A stretch of 64,000 nt of DNA from CG2-30-36-16 sp964372115 (GCA_964372115.1 CAYJPN010000003.1:166462-230461); one strand, 5' to 3'. Shown: positions 55,271 to 64,000, numbered from the stretch's first letter. Numbers and translations: made by a program. Notes: generated from the sequence alone by a model not told the origin.

Positions 55271-55310
55271 ATATATGGTTTGGATCTTATTTTAAGCGGA
55301 AAAGAAAAAG

Positions 55311-55781
55311 TTACACTTCAAAATAGTGTTCTTCTTCTTTTTTAAATAATTCAATTATCTCTTCGCTTGTATTCGCTTCAAGTAATTGATTTCTAAATTC
55401 GTCTTTATTCATCATGCGCGAAATTCGGCTGAGTAGTTTTATGTGTGTGCTAACGAGGTTATCTTTTCCAACAAGTAAAAACACAAGGTGAACCGGATTG
55501 CCGTCGAGAGATTCGTATTCAATTTCTCTTTTGGTTTTGCCGAATGCAGCAAGAATATCGTTTATGGAATTTGTTTTACCGTGAGGAATAGCGAAACCCT
55601 TACCAACGCCGGTGGACATTATTTTTTCCCTCTCAAGAACACACTCCCGCACCTTATCTAAATCGTTTACGCGCGAATCGTTTTTAAACAAGTCTATCAT
55701 TTCGCTTATAACATCTTCTTTTTTTCCCCCTTTTAAATCTGCAATTACAAATTCTTGTTTTAATAGTTCGTATAGCTTCAT
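55311..55781 (-). CDS. PTS EIIA (fructose/nitrogen type) protein
   Basis: A 156-residue EIIA-2 domain protein. The phosphorylated His is in GFAIPHGKT (about 68), with STGVGKG before it and FLLVGKDN after. No EIIB or EIIC is nearby, so it is probably a regulatory phospho-carrier of the PtsN type. Start MKLYELLKQEFVIADLKG is typical. First gene of the hisS-lgt-rlmB unit. Confidence 0.9.
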   Translation of the reverse strand: MKLYELLKQEFVIADLKGGKKEDVISEMIDLFKNDSRVNDLDKVRECVLEREKIMSTGVGKGFAIPHGKTNSINDILAAFGKTKREIEYESLDGNPVHLVFLLVGKDNLVSTHIKLLSRISRMMNKDEFRNQLLEANTSEEIIELFKKEEEHYFEV

Positions 55782-56671
55782 TCTTTTTCCAATATATTCT
55801 TTATCAGGGAAATATAAAATCTTTAATTTCCACAGCTAATTTAACAATACAAGTTTTGTTAAGCAATGCGAAGAAATAACTGCAAAGGTAAATATTTATT
55901 CTCACCGGAGTATCATTTTTAGCATTAAAAAATTTGCTGTCGGCCGGAAGGCAACTTTCAAAAACAGGTTAAGAGTTTAATTGAACATTTGGTTTGTGGG
56001 CAATGACAGATAAAATTTTATTAACAAAATCGGTTGAGTGGTCATTGTGTAATTAGTGCATTTTAGTATTAGTTTGAATAAATAATGAAGGGTGTTTTGA
56101 AAGTGACTTTTATAGTTGTAAATGCATAATAGCCGGTGATTGTCTTTTGTGTTTGCAAAGGTTCGTTTTGAGACGCCTTCTTTTTTTAAGACTGACACAT
56201 TATTTTTTACTTGTGCGAAAAATTAAACACTCAAACCGGTTTAAAGAGGAAACTGCCGGTTTCGAGGGCTTAACCGGCAGCATTGAGTGTCATTTGTGGG
56301 GGGGAGTTGCTTAAACTATTTTCTTTTCATATATAATTATTCAATGATCATGCCAAAGCAAAAAAGTAAATTTTGCAATTCATTTAAGGAGGAAAATCCA
56401 ATAGAAGTAAAAATTACCTTTTTTATCAGATGTTTTTACCTGCATTTATAGGAACTGCCAGGTTTTGTAAGGGGTTGAAAACCGGTTGTATAGAGAGTCA
56501 AATTGTGGAAGGTTGCTAAATAATATTTTCTTTTTTAAAATAAATAGGGCAATGGTTGTGTCGCCAATAAAGATAAAATTTTGTTCTATATTTGAAGTCT
56601 CTTTTATTAGCGCAGTTTGTAAACTGTACAAAATTGTTCATAATTAGAATTTTAACCATTGGAGATTTATA
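55782..56671. other. Gene-free 890-bp region with one strong hairpin
   Basis: The longest gap in the housekeeping part. I find no convincing protein gene; the short frames are AT-rich and lack start signals. It holds a perfect 9-bp hairpin, CTGCCGGTT (56253-56261) with AACCGGCAG (56272-56280), and an isolated Shine-Dalgarno-like TAAGGAGGAAA near 56384-56394 with no ATG, GTG or TTG in reach. The nadA promoter should be at the right end; TATATTTG lies at 56587-56594. A small RNA here is possible. Confidence 0.55.
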
Positions 56672-57616
56672 ATGCTTGATTTTAGCATTGAAGAAAAAAT
56701 TGATTTTGAAGCTGAAATAAAAAAATTAAAAATAGAATTGAATGCTGTTATTTTAGCACATTATTACCAGGAGTCGGAAATTCAAGATATTGCAGATTTT
56801 GTCGGTGACAGCCTTGATCTTGCAAAAAAAGCAAAACAGACCGATGCCGATGTAATTGTTTTTGCGGGTGTTCATTTTATGGCGGAAACTGCCAAAATCT
56901 TAAACCCCCATAAGCTTGTTCTTCTACCGGATTTGGAAGCAGGATGTTCGCTTGCCGATAGTTGTCCTGCTCCACTTTTTAAAGCTTTTCGAGATCAGCA
57001 TCCTAACCACGTAGCAATTTCTTATATTAACTGCACTGCTGCAGTAAAAGCTTTGAGTGATATTATATGCACATCAAGCAATGCAGAAAGTCTTATTAAT
57101 CAAATTCCTAAAGACCAGCCTATAATATTTGCGCCTGACAGAAACCTCGGAAAATATTTAATAAAAAAAACCGGGCGGGAAATGCTTCTTTGGGATGGAA
57201 CTTGTATTGTACACGAAAGGTTCAGCGAGAAAAAAATTATAAAATTAAAACTTGAGTTCCCTTCCGCAAAATTAATTGCACACCCCGAGTGCGAAGATTC
57301 TCTCCTTAGCCGGGCTGATTTTGTCGGCTCAACAAGTAAACTTCTCCAATTTATTCAGGATGATAAAGCCAATGAGTTTATTGTGGCTACCGAGTCAGGT
57401 ATTCTTCACCAAATGAAAAAAGCTGCTCCCGAAAAAACATTTATTCCTGCGCCGCCCGATAAAAATTGCAACTGCAACGATTGCCATTATATGAAGCTGA
57501 ATACCATGGAAAAACTTTATCTTTGTATGAAAAATAAAACGCCTCAAATAAATCTTGACGACGAAGTTATTATAAAAGCGTTAAAACCAATTGAGCAAAT
57601 GTTAAAGATGAGCTAA
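56672..57616 (+). CDS. nadA: Quinolinate synthase A
   Basis: A 314-residue [4Fe-4S] enzyme that condenses iminoaspartate with dihydroxyacetone phosphate to quinolinate in NAD synthesis. Cys ligand regions: GCSLADSC (about 89-96), ICTSSNA and the C-terminal CNCNDC (about 268-273). Also YQESEIQDIADFVGDSLDLA near the start. GGAG lies 9 bases before the ATG. No nadB or nadC nearby. Its 3' end overlaps the convergent sensor kinase gene by 4 bases. Confidence 0.96.
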   Translation: MLDFSIEEKIDFEAEIKKLKIELNAVILAHYYQESEIQDIADFVGDSLDLAKKAKQTDADVIVFAGVHFMAETAKILNPHKLVLLPDLEAGCSLADSCPAPLFKAFRDQHPNHVAISYINCTAAVKALSDIICTSSNAESLINQIPKDQPIIFAPDRNLGKYLIKKTGREMLLWDGTCIVHERFSEKKIIKLKLEFPSAKLIAHPECEDSLLSRADFVGSTSKLLQFIQDDKANEFIVATESGILHQMKKAAPEKTFIPAPPDKNCNCNDCHYMKLNTMEKLYLCMKNKTPQINLDDEVIIKALKPIEQMLKMS

Positions 57617-58833
57617 CATTTATTCAAAATAATTTTAAATGTGGTTCCTTCGCCTGGAGCAGATGCTTTTACGAAAATTTTTCCTCTGTGGTATTCTTCA
57701 ACTATTCTTTTGGAAAGACTTAGTCCAAGACCCCAGCCTCTTCGTTTGGTTGAATACCCCGGTCTGAATATGTCCTTTCGACGCTTTATCTCAATTCCTT
57801 TTCCATTATCGGCAACATCAATCTCCACTTTTTTGCGGGTTTCTTTTACGGTTATGTTAATTTTTCCCTCTTTATGGTCAATAGCATCGAGCGAGTTTTT
57901 TATAAGATTTTCAATTACCCATTCGAACAACTCAAGATTTAACTCAGCACATGCATTTTCATCACCTTCAAGTGTTAGTTTTACACTCTTGCCTGTCTGC
58001 GGCAGACGCCGCTGAAAATAATCGATAACATTTTTTATCTCGTCAAAAACCTTACAGCTTTTTATTTCAGGTTTAGCTCCTATTTTTGAAAAACGGTATG
58101 TAATTTTATTAAGTTTCTCAACATCGCTGCCAATTTCTTCCGCTACGTCAAGTACTTTATCAGGGTCCTGATATTGAATTTTTAATAACTCAAGCCAGCC
58201 CATCAAACTGGAAATTGGCGTACCGAATTGATGAGCAGTTTCTTTTGCCATTCCAACCCAAATGTTACTTTGTTCGTTTTTCTTTATTGAACTGAAACCA
58301 ACATACCCGATGATAATAAATAAAGCGGCAATGGAAATTTGAATGTAGGGATAAAATTTAAGTTGACTTATTAGGTCAGAATCGCCGTAATGAATTTTTT
58401 GCAGGACGATGGAGTCCTGATAGGTTACGAAAATTGGAAGGTGGGTTTCATCCATTTGTTTTACGGTTTTTTGTAAAAATATTTTTAGGTCGGATGCTGA
58501 GAGGGTAGTATCATAGTTGATATTTTTTATGTTTTTTATATCCGATTCCGAAAAAAATGAAATACTGTCATTCGCATCGGTTTGAATCATCGGGAAATCG
58601 ATTGGTTTGATTATATTGTCGAATAAAAAAGTAATATCAACATCGGTTTCAGAAGTGTTTGCAATATATTCTATCCCTTTTGCGTATAGCTGCGCTATCT
58701 GTCGTTCTTTTTCCTGCAGTTTTTGAACAAGGGCTTGAGTATAATATAATGTACCTACAGCTATTGAAATTGCAATAACAATTAAAGTTATTTTTATATT
58801 TAGAGAAGCCGGTCCGCCAGCCATCTTTTTCAT
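57613..58833 (-). CDS. Sensor histidine kinase with periplasmic domain
   Basis: A 406-residue kinase. Two membrane segments (about 14-32 and 170-188) bound an extracytoplasmic domain of ~135 residues without a named fold. HisKA box ETAHQFGTPISSLMGW (His about 208) is the HQFGTP variant common in Bacteroidota, followed by NLIKNSLDAI, DNGKGIE and GWGLGLSLSKRI. No response regulator is adjacent. Convergent with nadA. Confidence 0.9.
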   Translation of the reverse strand: MKKMAGGPASLNIKITLIVIAISIAVGTLYYTQALVQKLQEKERQIAQLYAKGIEYIANTSETDVDITFLFDNIIKPIDFPMIQTDANDSISFFSESDIKNIKNINYDTTLSASDLKIFLQKTVKQMDETHLPIFVTYQDSIVLQKIHYGDSDLISQLKFYPYIQISIAALFIIIGYVGFSSIKKNEQSNIWVGMAKETAHQFGTPISSLMGWLELLKIQYQDPDKVLDVAEEIGSDVEKLNKITYRFSKIGAKPEIKSCKVFDEIKNVIDYFQRRLPQTGKSVKLTLEGDENACAELNLELFEWVIENLIKNSLDAIDHKEGKINITVKETRKKVEIDVADNGKGIEIKRRKDIFRPGYSTKRRGWGLGLSLSKRIVEEYHRGKIFVKASAPGEGTTFKIILNKC

Positions 58834-58967
58834 CTTTAGCTCCTGTGTTAAAAGTTAAAACGGCAAAAGGTGTTTATGTCTTCGAAAAACGATATACAAA
58901 AATGGTTGTTTTATAGCTATAAAATCCAGGTAAAATAAAATAGAAGAAAAAGATATGATCAATAAGC

Positions 58968-58992
58968 TAATCCGCCGTTTAAAGGCGGATTA
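58968..58992 (-). terminator. Terminator hairpin after purA
   Basis: A perfect 9-bp inverted repeat TAATCCGCC/GGCGGATTA around GTTTAAA ends 11 bases after the purA stop. The sequence beyond it on the minus strand is T-rich only after about 20 bases. Confidence 0.65.
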
Positions 58993-59002
58993 TCAATTAA
59001 AA

Positions 59003-60274
59003 TTAATCGACAAAAAATGTCTGTTTCCGTTTCGGACCAACAGAAACAATTCCGATTTTTAAGCCTGCTTCACTTGAAATAAACGACAAATAATCTTTTG
59101 TTGCCTGTGGCAGTTCTTCGTAAGAAGCACACTCTGTAATATCTGTATTCCAACCAATAAGTGTTTTATAAACCGGTTTTACGTTTGCTAACTTTTCAAC
59201 ATCAGTCGGAAAAGATTTTAACATTTTTCCATCAAGTTTGTAACCGGTGCAGACTTTTATTTCTTCAAAATTGCTTAGTACATCTAACTTAGTTATTGCA
59301 ACCGTATCAATACCGTTTACCATTGATGAATATTTTACCAGAAAAGCATCGAACCATCCGCATCTTCTCGGGCGTCCGGTAGTAGCGCCGAACTCCGCGC
59401 CGGTTTTACGTAATTTTTCTCCAACCTTGTCTGTTAATTCGGTAGGAAATGGACCGTTGCCCACGCGGGTAGTGTAAGCTTTAACTATTCCGAATACATC
59501 GGTGATTTTTGTCGGGGGAACACCTGTACCGGTGCATGCCCCGCCGCTTGTAGGGTTTGATGACGTTACAAATGGATATGTGCCATGGTCAACATCTAAT
59601 AAAGCGCCCTGTGCACCTTCAAGCAAAACTGATTTACCTTCGGCAATTGCTCCATTTAAATAAGCAGGAACATCTTTAATATATTTATCAATGGCGTCGT
59701 CAAAAGCCTGGTATTGCTCTATAATAGCGTCCACGTCGAGTTCTTCGTGCGCATAAACTTTTTTGAGGAGATTATTTTTTTCTTTTAAGTTTTCCCTAAT
59801 TTTTTCACTTAAAATTTTTCTATTAAGAAGGTCCACAATGCGGATACCTTTGCGTGCGTATTTATCTATATAACATGGACCAATACCTCTACCGGTGGTT
59901 CCAATTTTTTTGTCACCGCTTTCGCTAATAGAATCGAGAAGTTTATGATAAGGCATTATTAAATGAGCGTTGTGGCTAATAAATAATCTGCCGTCAACAC
60001 TAATACCATGTTTTTCTAAAAGCTCAATTTCTTCGAGCAAGGCGGTTGGGTCAATAACAACACCGTTACCAATTACACATATTACGCCATCGCGCAATAT
60101 GCCGGATGGAATAAGGTGAAGGATATATTGTTTATCGCCAATAGCCACTGTATGCCCCGCATTTGCACCGCCCTGGTACCGTACAACTATATCGTAATCG
60201 GCACTTAATATATCTACTATTTTACCTTTGCCTTCATCGCCCCACTGGCTGCCGACTAAAACTGTAACTTTCAT
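59003..60274 (-). CDS. purA: Adenylosuccinate synthetase
   Basis: A 423-residue enzyme making adenylosuccinate from IMP, aspartate and GTP. GTP/IMP loop GSQWGDEGKGKIVD (about 8-21), GGANAGHT (about 36-43), GTTGRGIGP, EGAQGALLDVDHGTYPFVTSSN and TGRPRRCGW. Start ATG 60274 is typical. It lies about 96 bases after the STAS gene, whose own terminator separates them. Confidence 0.97.
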   Translation of the reverse strand: MKVTVLVGSQWGDEGKGKIVDILSADYDIVVRYQGGANAGHTVAIGDKQYILHLIPSGILRDGVICVIGNGVVIDPTALLEEIELLEKHGISVDGRLFISHNAHLIMPYHKLLDSISESGDKKIGTTGRGIGPCYIDKYARKGIRIVDLLNRKILSEKIRENLKEKNNLLKKVYAHEELDVDAIIEQYQAFDDAIDKYIKDVPAYLNGAIAEGKSVLLEGAQGALLDVDHGTYPFVTSSNPTSGGACTGTGVPPTKITDVFGIVKAYTTRVGNGPFPTELTDKVGEKLRKTGAEFGATTGRPRRCGWFDAFLVKYSSMVNGIDTVAITKLDVLSNFEEIKVCTGYKLDGKMLKSFPTDVEKLANVKPVYKTLIGWNTDITECASYEELPQATKDYLSFISSEAGLKIGIVSVGPKRKQTFFVD

Positions 60275-60322
60275 TAAAATTCCTTTTTGAGGGATAATAT
60301 GGTTCTTGTTTGAGCAAAATAA

Positions 60323-60350
60323 AAACTCCGAATATAACTATCCGGAGTTT
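60323..60350 (-). terminator. Rho-independent terminator after the STAS gene
   Basis: Inverted repeat AAACTCCG (60323-60330) and CGGAGTTT (60343-60350), 20 bases after the stop codon. On the minus strand it runs into TTTTTATTTT. Confidence 0.8.
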
Positions 60351-60370
60351 ATATTTGGAAACGAAAAAAA

Positions 60371-60712
60371 TTATTTAGAAAAGCTTTCAACCGCAGCGTC
60401 AACAGTTTCGAACGTTTCGAAAATGGTTATGAGTTTTGTTATGATGAGAAGACTTTCTATTTTCTCAGTAACCCGGGCTAACTTTAGGCTGCCGTCAGCT
60501 TTTTTCATTGTTGTCAGCCCGCCAATCATCATGCCGAGACCGGAACTGTTCATAAATTTAACGTCTGCTAAATCTACAACAATATTTTTTTTATCCTCAT
60601 CAATCAGTTTATGCAGATGATCATTAAAATCTTTAGTATCCTCACCGCCCATCACATTTCCCTTTAACTCGATAACTACTGCGCCGTATCTTTCACTGGT
60701 TTTAATCTTCAT
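60371..60712 (-). CDS. STAS-domain anti-sigma factor antagonist
   Basis: A 113-residue SpoIIAA/RsbV-like protein. The phosphorylatable Ser lies in KFMNSSGLGMMIGGL (about 57-62). Such proteins bind an anti-sigma kinase when unphosphorylated and so free a sigma factor or other partner. No RsbW-type kinase is nearby. It is divergent from the ECF sigma gene; a direct link to that sigma/anti-sigma pair is not supported, because that pair is of a different type. Confidence 0.9.
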   Translation of the reverse strand: MKIKTSERYGAVVIELKGNVMGGEDTKDFNDHLHKLIDEDKKNIVVDLADVKFMNSSGLGMMIGGLTTMKKADGSLKLARVTEKIESLLIITKLITIFETFETVDAAVESFSK

Positions 60713-60857
60713 TTAAGAACTCCTTATTCTTTTGGCGTTCAATTTAAACAGATGCCTTTATTTTTGCAAGTAGTTAAATAATTAGATTCCATTAAAAATG
60801 AACTTTTTATATTTTTACCGAAAATTTATCCCATCACCGTAACGGAACTATAAAATT

Positions 60858-61469
60858 ATGGATACGTCTAAAATCCCGGAAGCAAATAATGAGAAAGATA
60901 AGTTGCAGTACCCGCAAATTTTGAAACTTGATGACGATTTTTCACTTATTCAAAGATTTATTGAAGGTGATGAGTTCTGCTTTGCTACACTTGTGCAGAG
61001 GCATAAAGAAAAAGTAAGAAATATAATTTACGTTACTCTTTCTAATACCGATAACGTAGACGACATTGCGCAGGAAGTTTTTATAACGGTTTATAAAAGT
61101 TTAAAGCATTTCCGTTTCGAGTCGCAGTTTACTACCTGGCTGTACAGAATAACAGTAAATAAATGTAAAGATCATCTGCGAAAAGTAAAAATAAGAAGCA
61201 TTTTTACACCGATAAGAGAAGAATTTGAATATCGTGACGAATCGAATACTTCATATTCGGACGTACCGGAAATAATGCAGAAAGCTATAAAAAAGCTGCC
61301 AGAAAAATTGCGTACGCCGCTTCTCCTAAAAGATATTGAAGGATTGAGCTACCAGGAAATTGCCGAGGCAGTTCAATGCGAAATTGGTACTGTTAAGTCG
61401 AGGATTTTCAGAGCTCGCGAAGGCTTAAAAACTATTTTAAAGCCGTATGAGCAGGAGTTGACAGCATGA
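60858..61469 (+). CDS. ECF RNA polymerase sigma factor
   Basis: A 203-residue sigma-70 family, RpoE-like factor. Region 2 (DIAQEVFITVYKSLKHFR, about 68-85, with FTTWLYRITVNKCKDHLRK) and region 4 (LRTPLLLKDIEGLSYQEIA, then GTVKSRIFRARE) are complete; regions 1 and 3 are absent as usual. The next gene starts inside its stop (ATGA), so it is translationally coupled to its anti-sigma factor. The target promoter is unknown. Confidence 0.93.
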   Translation: MDTSKIPEANNEKDKLQYPQILKLDDDFSLIQRFIEGDEFCFATLVQRHKEKVRNIIYVTLSNTDNVDDIAQEVFITVYKSLKHFRFESQFTTWLYRITVNKCKDHLRKVKIRSIFTPIREEFEYRDESNTSYSDVPEIMQKAIKKLPEKLRTPLLLKDIEGLSYQEIAEAVQCEIGTVKSRIFRAREGLKTILKPYEQELTA

Positions 61470-63073
61470 AAAAGAAATTTAATGAAGAAGAAATATTATC
61501 CGCATACTTAGACGGCGAACTATCTCGAACGGACGAGCAAGCAATTGAAGAAAAAATTGCACTTTCCAAAAAATTGCAGGAAAAATTTGCGGAGTTAAAA
61601 AAAATAAAAAAGCTTACACAAAAAGCTTACAAAACAATACCTGAGTCCCCTTACTTTGAGACGAGGCTGATGGCGCAAATTAAAGATTCCAAACCGGTAA
61701 TTGGACGATTAAAAAAATGGTCGCCGGTAATTGCCGCTGCATTTGGTACTTTAATGTTAATGGTATTTCTCCGATTAAATCCCCAGATGTTGGACAATAT
61801 TGTAAATGAACAAAAAAATAATATCGTTGGATTTTATAAAGAAAATCTTCAGCCGCTGCTTTTTGCCTCCAATCTTTCAAATGAAGATGTTTTCAATTTT
61901 GCGTTAAACCGCAGACTGCCACTTGACCAGGAGAAAAATCACTTTTTGCTTCTCGGTTCGGAAAAAGACGGGAATGAATATTTTGAAATAAAACCGGCAA
62001 AAGAAGTTGCTAATGAAGGCGATTACGAAAATTTTGTAAAAGCATTAAAGCTAAACCAAAAACAAAAACTTCAGATGGATTCAATACTGGGCTCTTACCG
62101 GGACGAGTTAGAAACCCAGGTGCTTTCGAACGACAAAAACACGCTTGCTATAAATTCCAATTTGTGGAATTATAGCAAAGCCATTGTTGCCGACCTTATG
62201 CTCTTTGCTAAGGACGCAAATCAAAACGAATTTGCAAAAATTATTCCTGCAGGGTATAATTTTAACGATACAAAAAATGTAATTCAGGTTGTAAACCGTG
62301 TGCGTACAATGCCGGATGATAACTATATTTTCTTTTCGCCCGATACAATATTCAAAAGCGGCATAGATAAAGACCAGCTAAAGCAGCAGCTGCGCGAGAT
62401 GAAAGAACAACAGCGTGAAGAACTATTGAGAATGAAAAAAGATATAAACCGTGTGCGGGTGGAGGTTAAAAAATTACCGGAGCTTAACTTCAAAGTGTTT
62501 ATTGATCAAAATAGAAGCAGCCAGCGATCGAGAAAAAATCATGCCCAAGATTATAACATCTGGGTAGATTCTACCATTTGCCGGGTCGAAATACCTGACA
62601 TCGAAATACCCGATTTTGAGATGCCGGATATGAAAGAAATTGAATTTGAAATTGAACAGGCTACAAAAAATCTTAAAAACTTTTCAATTTCTTTTGATGA
62701 TAACAAAGGTAAAAAAAGCTTCGGTTTTAAGATTGATACCGGAGACTCAACAGAAGGATTTAACTTTGTTGTACCGATGCCTGAAGTAGATTCGATTTTT
62801 AAATCGAAGTCTTATTTCTTGGATTCAGCATTAAATGTATTAAAAGGATTTAATTTTTATATCAACCCCGACTCAGACGGAACTCAATTTAAAATGTTTT
62901 CAGGGGATTCGGTTTTATTTGATATGAATTTTGATATGATGGAACAAATGGAATCGCTGAAGGAAAGCATGAAGGAATTCCAGAATGAAATGAAGGATTT
63001 GAAAAAGGAACTTCAAAAAGAAAACACCGACACAACAAAACAGAAAAAGACCATCAAAGGGATAGAAATATAA
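61466..63073 (+). CDS. Membrane anti-sigma factor with long extracytoplasmic domain
   Basis: A 535-residue protein. The N-terminal ~80 residues resemble anti-sigma ASD domains (ILSAYLDGELSRTDEQAIEE) but without the His and Cys residues of zinc-binding ZAS types. One membrane segment lies at about 88-105 (AAAFGTLMLMVFL). The remaining ~425 residues would be outside the cytoplasm: highly charged, with a helical EQQREELLRMKKD stretch, an acidic Pro/Asp repeat (EIPDIEIPDFEMPDMKEIEFE) and a C-terminal coiled coil ending KKELQKENTD. It presumably holds the upstream sigma factor until a signal arrives. Confidence 0.85.
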   Translation: MKKKFNEEEILSAYLDGELSRTDEQAIEEKIALSKKLQEKFAELKKIKKLTQKAYKTIPESPYFETRLMAQIKDSKPVIGRLKKWSPVIAAAFGTLMLMVFLRLNPQMLDNIVNEQKNNIVGFYKENLQPLLFASNLSNEDVFNFALNRRLPLDQEKNHFLLLGSEKDGNEYFEIKPAKEVANEGDYENFVKALKLNQKQKLQMDSILGSYRDELETQVLSNDKNTLAINSNLWNYSKAIVADLMLFAKDANQNEFAKIIPAGYNFNDTKNVIQVVNRVRTMPDDNYIFFSPDTIFKSGIDKDQLKQQLREMKEQQREELLRMKKDINRVRVEVKKLPELNFKVFIDQNRSSQRSRKNHAQDYNIWVDSTICRVEIPDIEIPDFEMPDMKEIEFEIEQATKNLKNFSISFDDNKGKKSFGFKIDTGDSTEGFNFVVPMPEVDSIFKSKSYFLDSALNVLKGFNFYINPDSDGTQFKMFSGDSVLFDMNFDMMEQMESLKESMKEFQNEMKDLKKELQKENTDTTKQKKTIKGIEI

Positions 63074-63382
63074 AGCAGTAAAAATAGCTGTTAGATAGAT
63101 TAATAAACTAACTCCGGTTGGGTAAAGCAAAAAGACTACTTTTTGTAGTATGATGCCGAATAATATGACCATGTTGGTTTAGATCAATTCCTGCCTATTG
63201 ATATTCCCAATAGCGAATAATATTCAAAAGACCAAAAAAAAATAAATGAATGCGGATTATCATTCACACGAATTTTCCAGGAAATAAAAGTCTTGATTGA
63301 TGGATTTGGTTATGATAATAAGTACATTTCCGCATATTATTTAAGCTCAAACTTTTATATTTTTGCTCTCCGAAAAAATAAT
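63074..63382. other. Intergenic region before the tRNA gene
   Basis: About 310 AT-rich bases. A small hairpin-like stretch (AAAAAGACTACTTTTTGTAGT, near 63130) may end the anti-sigma transcript. I see no gene. Confidence 0.5.
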
Positions 63383-63456
63383 GCCCCGGTAGCTCAGTAG
63401 GATAGAGCGTCGGTTTCCTAAACCGTAGGTCGGAGGTTCGAATCCTCTCCGGGGTA
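63383..63456 (+). tRNA. tRNA-Arg (anticodon CCT)
   Basis: A complete cloverleaf: acceptor GCCCCGG with CCGGGGT (first pair G-U), D-stem GCTC/GAGC, anticodon loop TTCCTAA (CCT at 63417-63419, reading AGG), T-arm GGAGG-TTCGAAT-CCTCT. Discriminator A at 63456. The 3' CCA is not encoded. Confidence 0.96.
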
Positions 63457-63705
63457 CAAACCGCATTTTATCATCATTCCCTTTTTTTTTCTGCCTAATG
63501 GTAGACAAATTCATCGACAATTATTCTACTATTTATTTTGCTAACGGACACCGGATTAACTAACGAATTACAACTATATGCTGCCAAACCGGATTTTCGC
63601 AGAGCCAATTAAATGCCCAAAATGTTCTCGTCATTAAAAACTCATTCCTTCCACCGAATATACTATTAAAAATGCAAGCCTCCGGGTTAAGTCGCTTGGA
63701 GCTTG

Positions 63706-63809
63706 CCGCCCTTTTGTTTGGCGGGGCTAAGTCCATCCATAGACCCCGTTTCTTTGCGGGGACACCGGATTATACCTCAGCGCAGTTTACCCCGCTTTTT
63801 TTTCGGGGT
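63706..63809. ncRNA. Three consecutive GC-rich stem-loops, possible structured RNA
   Basis: Stem 1 CCGCC/GGCGG (63706-63710 and 63720-63724), stem 2 CCCCG/CGGGG (63744-63748 and 63757-63761) and stem 3 ACCCCG/CGGGGT (63789-63794 and 63804-63809) follow each other in a locally GC-rich patch about 250 bases after the tRNA. Loops are T-rich. I do not recognise an RNA family; strand is not determined. They may also be stacked terminators. Confidence 0.35.
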
Positions 63810-63951
63810 TCGGTATGAATCCTTGTAAAGTTAGGTTGCTTTACTTATATACTTATTAAAAACTATTAGATGTATTTTACTCAGAAGAATTTTGCTATAA
63901 ATATATACTTTCAAAAATTTATAATCCCAGATTCTCCGTTAGGAAAAAATT

Positions 63952-63968
63952 CTAATGACGGTCATTAG
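63952..63968. promoter_or_regulatory. Operator-like palindrome near the window end
   Basis: CTAATGACGGTCATTAG is a perfect inverted repeat with 8-bp arms and a 1-base centre. It probably belongs to the promoter of a gene beyond the window. Confidence 0.4.
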
Positions 63969-64000
63969 GGAGAAAAAGGTGTAAACAATTGTCTTGGTTA

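Larger units (their letters stand above)
63457..64000. other. Structured, gene-free tail of the window
   Basis: About 540 bases without a protein gene. It contains a 13-base direct repeat GGACACCGGATTA (63546-63558 and 63760-63772), three consecutive GC-rich stem-loops (listed separately) and a palindrome at 63952-63968. Confidence 0.6.

Noticed and set aside
55977..56198. 73-codon minus-strand frame in the large gap
   Set aside because: AT-driven composition, no start signal and no recognisable motif.
56446..56631. 61-codon minus-strand frame before nadA
   Set aside because: Low-complexity, AT-rich, no ribosome binding site; overlaps the likely nadA promoter.

Overview
The window reads as a chromosomal segment of a low-GC, obligate or facultative anaerobe of the Ignavibacteriota (Bacteroidota/Chlorobi group). 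The evidence is the many secreted proteins ending in the T9SS-type YPNPFNP sorting domain, A-rich and often weak ribosome binding sites, and close matches to gene families typical of that group. This placement is an inference from family content, not from a marker phylogeny.

Layout. 1-2256: 3' part of a DUF5916 outer-membrane-type protein. 2405-6167: five co-directional minus-strand genes (TetR regulator, metallo-beta-lactamase-fold lipoprotein, short-chain dehydrogenase, small membrane protein, NAD-binding epimerase-like protein) with two matching operator-like palindromes. 6468-9033: a conserved Cys-rich hypothetical and a secreted M19 dipeptidase with an unusual internal sorting-type domain. 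9434-23338: the hydrogenase and signalling island on the minus strand. In transcription order it holds hydC2-hydB2-hydA2, then a soluble [FeFe]-hydrogenase-like sensor histidine kinase, a receiver protein, a receiver-PAS-histidine kinase, a second receiver protein, then hydC1-hydB1-hydA1 and a perfect rho-independent terminator. A membrane histidine kinase lies beyond the terminator. 24678-40558: three tandem copies of a two-gene cassette (beta-helix protein plus a large TIM-barrel-like/beta-helix protein, all with T9SS signals). The cassette ends are homogenised; one large gene is intact, one is interrupted by a single in-frame TGA, and one is decayed by a frameshift and a deletion. 40764-46171: the H-cluster maturation genes, hydF-aspA on the minus strand and hydG-hydE on the plus strand. 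46268-63073: mostly housekeeping genes (anmK, rmlD-like, nfo, dnaB, rlmB, lgt, hisS, PTS IIA, nadA, sensor kinase, purA, STAS protein, ECF sigma and anti-sigma). 63383-63456: tRNA-Arg(CCT), followed by a structured, gene-free tail.

How it fits together. HydE, HydF and HydG build the H-cluster needed by both NADH-linked HydABC enzymes encoded 20-30 kb away. The two enzymes differ in architecture. Set 2 has the long HydB with N-terminal thioredoxin-like and C-terminal ferredoxin domains expected for electron bifurcation. Set 1 has a short NuoF-like HydB without them and an altered L1 motif (TSCSPGW). Between them sits a putative H2 or redox sensor, which suggests that the balance of the two enzymes is regulated. 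The T9SS cassette block lies between the structural and maturation genes and seems to expand and decay by recombination.
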